DNA from: CAVVPY01 sp963750295
GTDB taxonomy: Bacteria > Actinomycetota > Actinomycetes > Mycobacteriales > Jatrophihabitantaceae
Reading direction: 5' to 3'
DNA: 64,000 nt
NCBI GenBank assembly: GCA_963750295.1
Contig: CAVVPY010000001.1
Location: 248,001 to 312,000, forward strand
Shown: in pieces, positions 35,200 through 42,618 of the stretch
Position numbering within the stretch: position 1 is the stretch's first letter
Layout of the letters: each line of letters starts with the position of its first letter
Position numbers and translations under genes: made by a program
Notes under the pieces: generated by a model
What the model was told of the DNA's origin: nothing
Seen by the model: only the letters and a program-made list of their open reading frames with translations
Database searches by the model: none

Positions 35200-35313
35200 T
35201 CGTAGTGGTCGCAGACCGTGACCGCAACGCCCCTTCGCCCTCGCACGCTGCTCGATGTCGCGGGGCCGTGACATCGCCTCGAACAGCTCCGGGCCGGGGC
35301 GTAGGTTCGAATC

Positions 35314-36345
35314 ATGGAATACCGGACACTTGGCCACAGCGGCTGTGCCGTGTCATCGCTGTGCCTGGGCACGATGACCTTCGGCGCGGAAGCCGACGAA
35401 GCGACCGCACATGCCCAGCTGGACCGTTTCGCCGAGGTAGGCGGCACCCTGGTCGACACGGCGGACGTCTATGCCGGCGGTGCCTCGGAGGAAATCCTTG
35501 GACGGTGGCTCGCCAGCAGACCGAGCGAGGTCGTCGAGCCGATGGTCATCGCGACCAAGGGCCGTTTCCCGCTTGACAACATTCCGAATGGCAGCGGGCT
35601 CTCGGCACGCCATCTGACCAGGGCCCTCGACGCGTCACTGCGCCGGCTCGGCGTCGAGGCGGTCGATCTCTATCAGGTACACGCGTTCGATCGGTGGACG
35701 CCGCTGGAGGAAACCCTGCGCGCCCTCGACGGGTTCGCCCGCGCCGGCAAGATCCGCTACTACGGCTTGTCGAACTTCACCGGGTGGCAGTTGACGAAGG
35801 CAGTTCACCTCGCGCGCGCGATGAACGTTGCCCAACCGGTCACCCTGCAGCCGCAGTACAGCCTGCTCGTGCGTGAGATCGAATGGGAGATCGTTCCGGC
35901 AGCAAAGGACGCCGGACTCGGACTGCTTCCGTGGAGCCCGCTCGGCGGTGGCTGGCTGTCGGGCAAGTACCAGCGAGACCAGCGCCCGACCGGCGCGACC
36001 CGGCTGGGCGACGACGCGAACCGCGGGATGGAGGCGTACGACCGGCGCGGTACCGAGCGCACCTGGGACGTCATCGACGCGGTCCAACGGGTGGCCGAGA
36101 GCCGTGGCGTGTCGATGGCCGAGGTGGCGCTGTCGTGGGTCACCGCTCGTCCAGCAGTGACCTCGACGATTCTCGGCGCCCGCACGCTGGAACAACTCGA
36201 GGCCAACCTGCAGGCCGCGGACCTGGTGCTGACCGAGGACGAAACCGCCGCACTCGACGAAGCAAGTGCACCGCACACCACCGACTATCCCTACGGTGAA
36301 CTCGGCGAGCAGCAACGCGCGCGCGACCTGGCTGCGGGCCGCTGA
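35314..36345 (+). CDS. Aldo/keto reductase
   Basis: 343-residue TIM-barrel oxidoreductase that uses NADPH to reduce carbonyls. The tetrad is seen as D in TLVDTADVYAGGASEE, the following Tyr, K in MVIATKGRF and H in YQVHAFDRWTP; cofactor contacts are in YGLSNFTGWQLTKA and TSTILGARTLEQLEANL. ATG 35314 lies six bases after TAGGTT (35302-35307), a leaderless layout. No linked pathway genes are evident. Confidence 0.93.
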   Translation: MEYRTLGHSGCAVSSLCLGTMTFGAEADEATAHAQLDRFAEVGGTLVDTADVYAGGASEEILGRWLASRPSEVVEPMVIATKGRFPLDNIPNGSGLSARHLTRALDASLRRLGVEAVDLYQVHAFDRWTPLEETLRALDGFARAGKIRYYGLSNFTGWQLTKAVHLARAMNVAQPVTLQPQYSLLVREIEWEIVPAAKDAGLGLLPWSPLGGGWLSGKYQRDQRPTGATRLGDDANRGMEAYDRRGTERTWDVIDAVQRVAESRGVSMAEVALSWVTARPAVTSTILGARTLEQLEANLQAADLVLTEDETAALDEASAPHTTDYPYGELGEQQRARDLAAGR

Positions 36346-36352
36346 GCTCCGG

Positions 36353-37666
36353 TCACCGGGACGGCACGAGGTCGAGGAGCGTTTCGATTGCGCTGTCCAA
36401 CCCGGTCGCGTCCGTCAGGCGCAGGTAGAACTGGTGGCCGGACGCGCTCGAGGTGAAGGCATTCGAGCCGTCGGAGTTGATGACATTGGTGCCGGGCCCG
36501 ACCACCGACAGCAGCGGGTCACCCGGCCGCACCGCGTGATACACCGCGGTGAGGTCATAGGAGTAGATCCAGTTGTTCGGCCCGACGAAGGCCTCGTATG
36601 CGGCCCGGACCGGCGAGTTGGTCGGATGCGTGGACGAGATCGTCTGGCCGGTGTGCACGGCGTCGCCGACCTCGTAGCCGGACCAATCGATGCGCGTGGG
36701 CCAGTTGGTCGCGACGTCGGCCGCGGCTGGGGGGTCGCCCTGGATGTTGTTCTCCCCACTGCTGCTCGGGAAACCAGCGCCCATGATGACGAGCCGCTTC
36801 ACCTTCTGAATTATCAAGTCGGCGCCGTCGAGCGGGCTGATCGCGTCCGGCCCGGAGTTGAGCAGTCCGGACAAGTTCTCTTCATAGCCGGTGGCGACGA
36901 TGATCACGCTGCGATTGCCTTGTCCGGCCAGCGCACGCCGATAGGCGGCGACGGCTGGTTGCGGGGTCGGCGTCGACGGCGATGCGAAGGACGCGCACGG
37001 GCCGATGAAGTCGACCGGGTTCGACTCGGTCCCGTGGATGGGGAACGCTGCCGCAACGGGGACGTTCGGGTGGCCGTAGAACTGGGCGACCGCGGCGGCG
37101 CACTTCCACGAATTGTCGGCAACGGCCGGTCGGTCGAGCCGGGTGTTCACCCCGATCGCGATGACCCTGGCCTCGCCCCTCCGCTGCAGCGCGAAGGCCG
37201 TTGCCAGCGCGCCGACGTCGTCCGCGCTGCTGAACAGGTCGGTGTCGATGATCAGCGGGACGCGGGACGCGTCGCCCCGAGTCCGGAACGTGGACGGTGG
37301 TGACAGCTCCGCCGCGCCGCCGGGTGCCTGGCTGCGCACGCGGAAACGGTAGGTGGTGCCCGGGTCGAGACCGGCCAGCGTCTGCCGGTGCGTGGTCACC
37401 AGCCGGGCGTCGCGGGTGGTGGCCTGGTCGAGTGGGCGGCCGCGACCGTAGCGAACCTTCGAATCCGTCGGGACACTGGTCGTCCAGCCGATGGTTGCGG
37501 CGGACGAGGTGATCCCGGAAGCGGTCACCCGTGTGATCTCGGGATGGGCACGCGCGAGTGCTGCGGGATCGGCATGACTTGATGTGGCCGCGACGAGCCC
37601 GGCGCCCAATGCTGCTGCGGCAACGGTGGTGACGATCCACGCGTGGTGCGCCTTCGTCATCGTCAT
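36353..37666 (-). CDS. Secreted fibronectin-III / nucleoside-hydrolase-like protein
   Basis: 437-residue protein with an N-terminal signal peptide (AWIVTTVAAAALGAGLVAAT, cleavage near SSHA), a fibronectin type III-like domain (ITRVTASGITSSAATIGW, LAGLDPGTTYRFRVRSQAPG) and a C-terminal nucleoside-hydrolase-like fold starting VPLIIDTDLFSSADDVGALA, the calcium-binding aspartate cluster in the DTD-x4-DD spacing. Other pieces, QFYGHPNVPV and VIIVATGYEENLSGLL, fit the same fold. AAGGAG lies nine bases before ATG 37666. Substrate could be a nucleoside or another ribosyl compound outside the cell. Confidence 0.82.
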   Translation of the reverse strand: MTMTKAHHAWIVTTVAAAALGAGLVAATSSHADPAALARAHPEITRVTASGITSSAATIGWTTSVPTDSKVRYGRGRPLDQATTRDARLVTTHRQTLAGLDPGTTYRFRVRSQAPGGAAELSPPSTFRTRGDASRVPLIIDTDLFSSADDVGALATAFALQRRGEARVIAIGVNTRLDRPAVADNSWKCAAAVAQFYGHPNVPVAAAFPIHGTESNPVDFIGPCASFASPSTPTPQPAVAAYRRALAGQGNRSVIIVATGYEENLSGLLNSGPDAISPLDGADLIIQKVKRLVIMGAGFPSSSGENNIQGDPPAAADVATNWPTRIDWSGYEVGDAVHTGQTISSTHPTNSPVRAAYEAFVGPNNWIYSYDLTAVYHAVRPGDPLLSVVGPGTNVINSDGSNAFTSSASGHQFYLRLTDATGLDSAIETLLDLVPSR

Positions 37667-37686
37667 GATCGCTTCTCCTTCGGAAC

Positions 37687-38733
37687 TCACGCGTCCTGAA
37701 ATCCCAGCGCGTGCTTGACGACCGAACGAAGTCGGTCCTGTGCAGCGGTCAAGGGCACTCGTTCGAGCCGATAGCTAGCGCCCTGACATGACCGCGCACC
37801 GAAACCGGCCTTGAATCGGGCCAGGCTGGAATCGGGACGGCTCTCACCCATGTGGTACTCGTGGCAGCCAGCGTTACACGCTGCCTCGATGGCCAGCCGG
37901 TGCAGCAGATCGTTGGCCCGCAGCGGCGACGCGAGTTCGGCGTTCATCGCGCCGCGCCAGTACTTGGCGTGCCCGCCGTGGCGGAGCACGATGATCGCCG
38001 CGGCCGGCTCGTCCCCGTCATACGCGACCCAGACCGCGCACCGCGAGCCGAGCCGGTCGGCAACGGCATGGAATTTCGCCACCGGATTCGCCCGCCGGCT
38101 ACGCCAGCGGGCCAGCGCCAGCGGTTCGTGCTGCTGCGCGGCCCAACGCTGCACCGACTGGCGGTACAGCAGATCGAACACGGGCACCAGCCGACCGCTC
38201 TCGTCGACCTCGACACGCAATCGCGACCGCTCGGCCTTGCGGACGGCGCGGCGCACGCTGCTGCGAAAGCGCTGCGACCAGACCTGCTCGAAGCCGCCGG
38301 CCAGGTCGAGCACGTGCGAGTGGTACGCCATTCGGGCGAACGCGGCGGGGGCGGCCGTCCAGGCCCGGTCGGCGCCGGGGCCGGTGCGCATCGTCACGCG
38401 CACCCGTGCGCGCCGCGCCAGGTCGGCGTAGACGGCGCCGCTGTGCCCGTACCCGATGGGGCCGTCCGCGATCGGTCCCCCCACGCCCCAGTCGAACGGC
38501 CACGACGACTCGGGCGCCACGCCCCTCGGCAGGCGGCCACTGCGTGCCAGGGGCACGACGACGCGCCGCCCGTCCTCGAAGACGTACAGCCGGCTGGCGT
38601 CCCGGTACGGGCCGACGGCCGAGACACACGCCGACCAGTCCGGCGTCTGCGTCACCACCGCGGTCGGGTCGGCGGCGAGCACCTCGCGCCAGACGGCGGT
38701 CGGTGCGGGGCTGACCACGTCCACGAGTCTCAC
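37687..38733 (-). CDS. GNAT/FemAB-like acyl- or aminoacyltransferase
   Basis: 348-residue soluble protein with a duplicated GNAT-like architecture. The second half (QRFRSSVRRAVRKAERSRLR, VWVAYDGDEPAAAIIVLRHG, YHMGESRPDSSLARFKAGFG) matches FemAB-like/BioF2-like acetyltransferases found in polysaccharide clusters. Start GTG 38733 overlaps the stop of the preceding gene (GTGA). As the last gene of the glycan operon it probably acylates or aminoacylates the glycan or its lipid carrier. Confidence 0.75.
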   Translation of the reverse strand: MRLVDVVSPAPTAVWREVLAADPTAVVTQTPDWSACVSAVGPYRDASRLYVFEDGRRVVVPLARSGRLPRGVAPESSWPFDWGVGGPIADGPIGYGHSGAVYADLARRARVRVTMRTGPGADRAWTAAPAAFARMAYHSHVLDLAGGFEQVWSQRFRSSVRRAVRKAERSRLRVEVDESGRLVPVFDLLYRQSVQRWAAQQHEPLALARWRSRRANPVAKFHAVADRLGSRCAVWVAYDGDEPAAAIIVLRHGGHAKYWRGAMNAELASPLRANDLLHRLAIEAACNAGCHEYHMGESRPDSSLARFKAGFGARSCQGASYRLERVPLTAAQDRLRSVVKHALGFQDA

Positions 38734-41444
38734 GAGTGCCGCCCCGCCATCAGTCGGGTGGTGCTCAGTGCCAGGCGTGCGGTGCGAACCGGAAGCCCGG
38801 CCAATCCGTTGTCCCGCAGCTCGAGAACCCGCAGCACCGCGTTGGTACGGGGTGACAGCACGGGTGGACGGCACACGACACACCGGCCGACGCGGTGACC
38901 CAACAGCACCCCCACCGCGTCGGCGAGCCCGGACTGGTAGCGGCCGGGAGTGATCGTCACGCCTGCGCGCCGAACAGCTGCGTCAGCGTTCCGCGGCGCA
39001 CGGGCAATCCGGGCGAGCGCGAGCATGGACAGGTCGGCCTCGGTGTCGCCCACCGCGAGCGCGCAGGACGCCCCGTCGAATGATCCGAGCAGTGCGCGCA
39101 GGCCGACTGCCTTGTCCAGCCCGGCAGGCACGAGATCGGTCTGACCCATGCCGGCGACCACGCGAACACCCGGAGCCATGGTGTGCAGGACCCCGGCCAG
39201 CTGCGCTGCCCCGAGCTGCCCACCCTGCGAGCGGGCTCGGACGGTGTACTCGTGGCCGGTGTCGACGTCGATGTCCGCGCGTGCGCCGAGGTCGGCGCGC
39301 AGGTGGCCGATCAGCTCACGCTGCGCCTCTGTCCGGAGATCGAGCACCGTGGCAGCGGCGTGGTCATAGATCGCGGCTCCGTACTCGGCCACCCCGCCGA
39401 CGAGCCCGAGAGCGGTACATCGGTTGCGGACATCGGCGATACCCCGCCCAGTGACCACCACCGGACGGTAGCCGTGCGTGATCAACGCGCGAAGCGACAT
39501 CACACCGGTCGGTGAGGGCGCGGGGAATCCGAGCGGGTCGCTCTCGAGCACGCCGTCGAGGTCGATCGCGCACAGCGGTCCGTCGGCGATGACGAGCCCG
39601 CTCAGGAAGTGCCCGGCCAGGTACTCGGTGACGGCGGTCGCCGAGCGACTGTCTACCGTGCCGGGGTCGATGTCGCCCGCGCGTCCCATCCGCCACAGGT
39701 GGGTCAGGCGGTGCACCAACCAGCGTTCCGGATCGACGTCGACGCCGGTCAGCCGCTGCCACTGCTCGCGCAGCTCGCGCTCGAACGTTGGCTCCGGCGG
39801 GTCGGCCGCCGCGCCCGCGAGGTCGAACAGCGGGTCGTAGCAGGCCAGTTCGAGGTGGCTGAAGGCTCGCCCGTGGCTGTTGAGTTTGACGAGGTGGCCG
39901 TCGGCCGGGTCGCGGCGCCAGGACCGCACACCGGTGTCACCGTCGACCACGCTGGGACGGTCGACGGCGAGCAGTCGCCGGACGAGTGGTTCGAGCAGAA
40001 GCGGTCGCGCCAGCGGTCCGAGAGCACCGAACATGCCGGCCAGCAGCGCGGCGCCTGCCTCCCACACCGGGTCGCGACCGCGCATGGTCGCAGTCGGGTC
40101 CCGGCGGGCGGGCAATGCCTCGTGCCGCCGGACGGCATAGTCCGCGATCGCCGCCGCGGTGGTGGCATCGGCTGGGGGCTCGGTAGCGGACGGCGGACTG
40201 TGGCTGAACAGCAACCCGTCGGCAAATCCGATCACGCGGGGGGTCAGGTCGGGCAGGGCCGTCGCGACCGCGAGGGCGTGACGGCCCAGGTAGCCGAGGC
40301 CGGCTCCCTCCACGCACACGCTGTGCGGACTGCGGTTGCCGTGGGGGCTGCCCGTGGTGCGCACCTCGAACTGCGCGCGGACGTGCCCGCGTCGCGCATC
40401 CACCGGCGACGGGTCAGCTCGGCGGACATCATCGACCTCGTCGTCGAGCATCGTCCCCAGCGCGGTCGCCACCGCAGGTTCGGCCAGCCGTCGGTGCACG
40501 CTCCACTCCGACCACGGCTGGATCACGCACGCCCACCGGGAAAGTGCGGGCAAGGGCCATTCGGTGTCGGGGAAGGACGAGACGACGATGACGATCGCGC
40601 CGGATGGGACGCCGACCCGCTCAACCGCACGCGCGGTTGCAGCCAGCGATGACCCGGAGCCGGGCGGATCGTCGGTGATCAGCACCCGGCCGCCGTCCTG
40701 TGCGACGCGGCGCAGGCGATTTCTCTCGACCGGCAGGAAACCGTGGTGTGGGCGGTGGGTCAGGAACTGCGTGTCGCGGATCCCCGAGGCGCGCAACGCC
40801 GCCGAGTGCAACGGCGCAAGGTAACTGCCCGAGGTGCGCACCCCGACGGCACACACCGGTCCGGACGTCGACGGGAACCTCGCGACGAACGCCTCGGCCA
40901 GCCAGCGCACGTCGTCGGGATGCTGATCGAAGCTGCGGAAGCACGCGGGCAACCGGACCACGTCGTCGTCGAGCAATGTCGCCGCAGCAAGGCTTTCATC
41001 CACCAAGCGGCGCAACGGTGACCGCGCAGCGGCGGCGCGCACGGGGTCGATGACGATGTCCGCGAGCCGGCCGACCAGCCGGACCAGGGCGGCCCGAACG
41101 TCGAGCAACCGGCGGTGCCTGCGCGTGCGGCGATGCCCGGCGGTCAGCAGCGTGGCCGCACCCGCTGCCCCGAGGCTGCCGACGCGGCTCGCGGCAGAGC
41201 GCTCAGAACCCAGGAACGCTGCTGCTCGGCGCATCGATCCGGTGTCGCTGTGCAGCCGGTCTTCGACCATCTGGGTCAGGCCCGCCGCGAACAGGAATGC
41301 GTCCTGCCACTGCTCGGTGGCGACCGCTCGGCGCAGGTGTGCCGCGAGCTGGACAGCACCGCACAGCAGATCGTCGAGCGCGACCTCAGCGACACCGCCT
41401 CGAGTCGGCAGGAAAGGCGTCAGCACGAGCTGCGGCCGGCTCAT
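38730..41444 (-). CDS. Multidomain phosphoribosyltransferase-like / HAD hydrolase fusion
   Basis: 904-residue protein. Residues ~180-320 hold a phosphoribosyltransferase-like fold (VCAVGVRTSGSYLAPLHSAA, PRPP-loop-like VLITDDPPGSGSSLAATARA). A middle region (DGHLVKLNSHGRAFSHLELA, then CYDPLFDLAGAAAD) faintly recalls a kinase C-lobe. The C-terminal quarter is a HAD phosphatase: ICAIDLDGVLESDP-like motif I (CAIDLDGVLESD), PVVVTGRGIADVRNRC, and motif IV CALAVGDTEADLSMLALA. The first ~180 residues are unassigned. Start ATG 41444 overlaps the deacetylase stop. I know no characterised protein with this order; a role in making or recycling a phosphoribosyl-linked sugar donor is conceivable. Confidence 0.72.
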   Translation of the reverse strand: MSRPQLVLTPFLPTRGGVAEVALDDLLCGAVQLAAHLRRAVATEQWQDAFLFAAGLTQMVEDRLHSDTGSMRRAAAFLGSERSAASRVGSLGAAGAATLLTAGHRRTRRHRRLLDVRAALVRLVGRLADIVIDPVRAAAARSPLRRLVDESLAAATLLDDDVVRLPACFRSFDQHPDDVRWLAEAFVARFPSTSGPVCAVGVRTSGSYLAPLHSAALRASGIRDTQFLTHRPHHGFLPVERNRLRRVAQDGGRVLITDDPPGSGSSLAATARAVERVGVPSGAIVIVVSSFPDTEWPLPALSRWACVIQPWSEWSVHRRLAEPAVATALGTMLDDEVDDVRRADPSPVDARRGHVRAQFEVRTTGSPHGNRSPHSVCVEGAGLGYLGRHALAVATALPDLTPRVIGFADGLLFSHSPPSATEPPADATTAAAIADYAVRRHEALPARRDPTATMRGRDPVWEAGAALLAGMFGALGPLARPLLLEPLVRRLLAVDRPSVVDGDTGVRSWRRDPADGHLVKLNSHGRAFSHLELACYDPLFDLAGAAADPPEPTFERELREQWQRLTGVDVDPERWLVHRLTHLWRMGRAGDIDPGTVDSRSATAVTEYLAGHFLSGLVIADGPLCAIDLDGVLESDPLGFPAPSPTGVMSLRALITHGYRPVVVTGRGIADVRNRCTALGLVGGVAEYGAAIYDHAAATVLDLRTEAQRELIGHLRADLGARADIDVDTGHEYTVRARSQGGQLGAAQLAGVLHTMAPGVRVVAGMGQTDLVPAGLDKAVGLRALLGSFDGASCALAVGDTEADLSMLALARIARAPRNADAAVRRAGVTITPGRYQSGLADAVGVLLGHRVGRCVVCRPPVLSPRTNAVLRVLELRDNGLAGLPVRTARLALSTTRLMAGRHS

Positions 41445-42253
41445 CCGGGCGACCCTACGAGCGGCGCGCGGTGGGTGGCGCCGAAGCGGGATCGTCGGTA
41501 GGCGCGCCACGCCCGCGTGGCCGGCCGCTCGCGCCCTGACGCCAGCGGTGCGCCGGACCCGGCGAGCCAGGCCGCGAGCGCAGTGTCCGAGGTCCGGCAG
41601 GTGACGGTCAGACGCGCGATCGAATACGGCAGGTCCTCGGTGTGGCTCAGGGAGTTCTTGACGGCGCAGGCCGAGTCGTAGCCTGCAGATCGCACCAGCC
41701 GCTGCACCTCACGATTGGAGTACCCGTGCGGATAGGCGAAACTGCGCACGGGCACGCTGAGCCGGTCCTCGAGTTCGCGGCGGCAGTCGCGGATCTCCGC
41801 GCGGACGCCCGACGCGTCGAGGGTGTCCAGCTCGGGGTGGGTGGCCGAGTGCGCGCCGATCTCGTGGCCGGCGTCGACGAGTTCCTCGACGGCGGACCAC
41901 GAGAGCATCTGGTCACCACCCGGGCTGCGCCGGTCGAGGAAGCCGGTGGTTACGAACATCGTCGCGGTCAGCCCCCATCGAGCCAGTGCGGGTGCGACCA
42001 CGTCGGCCCATTCGGCGAACCCGTCGTCGAAGGTCACCACCACGGTTCGGTCGGGCAGGGTCAGCTCGCCGGCCAGGCCGAGCCGCAGTTCCTCCACGCT
42101 CAGCGCCGTCCGTCCAGAAGCCATGATGAGCTCCAGATGCCGGTCGAACGTGGCGGGCGTAACGGTGAACTGCGAGATCCACGCCGAGCGGTCCGCCCCG
42201 ACCGCGTGGTAGAGCAGGACCGGGATCGCTGTGCGGCCGCGGACGGTGCTCAT
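41441..42253 (-). CDS. Polysaccharide deacetylase (carbohydrate esterase 4)
   Basis: 270-residue NodB-fold enzyme that removes acetyl groups from amino sugars. Motif 1 is VVVTFDDGFAEWADVV (catalytic base and metal Asp), motif 2 HEIGAHSATHPELDTL (metal histidines), motif 3 RSFAYPHGYSNREVQRLV. No signal peptide is visible, so it acts in the cytoplasm or on an unflipped lipid-linked glycan. Start and stop overlap both neighbours by four bases. Confidence 0.9.
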   Translation of the reverse strand: MSTVRGRTAIPVLLYHAVGADRSAWISQFTVTPATFDRHLELIMASGRTALSVEELRLGLAGELTLPDRTVVVTFDDGFAEWADVVAPALARWGLTATMFVTTGFLDRRSPGGDQMLSWSAVEELVDAGHEIGAHSATHPELDTLDASGVRAEIRDCRRELEDRLSVPVRSFAYPHGYSNREVQRLVRSAGYDSACAVKNSLSHTEDLPYSIARLTVTCRTSDTALAAWLAGSGAPLASGRERPATRAWRAYRRSRFGATHRAPLVGSPG

Positions 42254-42618
42254 GACAGGTCCGCCCCGGTGGACGCGGGCGTACGTCGGCCGCTGCGCTG
42301 GGACAGCACGACTGCGGGCACGCACGCGACGGCCAGTGCGACGAGCAGCGCCGACGGCGACCACCTGTGGGCCAATGCCATCGCCTCGGTCGCGAGCGTG
42401 GCGACGACCAGGCTGGTCGCGACGCCGATCACGAGTTCGCTCAGACGATCGCGCAGGCGCAGCAGACTCACCCAGGCCATCCCGGGGCAGACGGCGACGA
42501 ACCAGGCGACGAGCAGCGGTCGCAGCGGGACGGGCAGGTGGCCGAGGTCGGCGAACACGGCAAGGGCGCCCGAGGCGACCGCGACGGCCGGCCACAGCTG
42601 AGCTCGGGTGGCGGCCAT
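42250..42618 (-). CDS. Small integral membrane protein of the glycan operon
   Basis: 122-residue protein with four predicted transmembrane helices (AVAVASGALAVFADLG, LRPLLVAWFVAVCPGMAWVS, LVIGVATSLVVATLATEAMA, ALLVALAVACVPAVVL). No family recognised. It overlaps the deacetylase gene by four bases and abuts the glycosyltransferase gene (one-base overlap), so it is translated with them. It may be a subunit of the polymerase or flippase step. Confidence 0.72.
   Translation of the reverse strand: MAATRAQLWPAVAVASGALAVFADLGHLPVPLRPLLVAWFVAVCPGMAWVSLLRLRDRLSELVIGVATSLVVATLATEAMALAHRWSPSALLVALAVACVPAVVLSQRSGRRTPASTGADLS

Noticed and set aside
36353..37666. Loss of the nucleoside-hydrolase metal site
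   Set aside because: The DTD-x4-DD spacing first seemed aberrant compared with DTDxGxDD but matches a known secreted subgroup (for example DTDMWSDIDD), so the site is probably intact.
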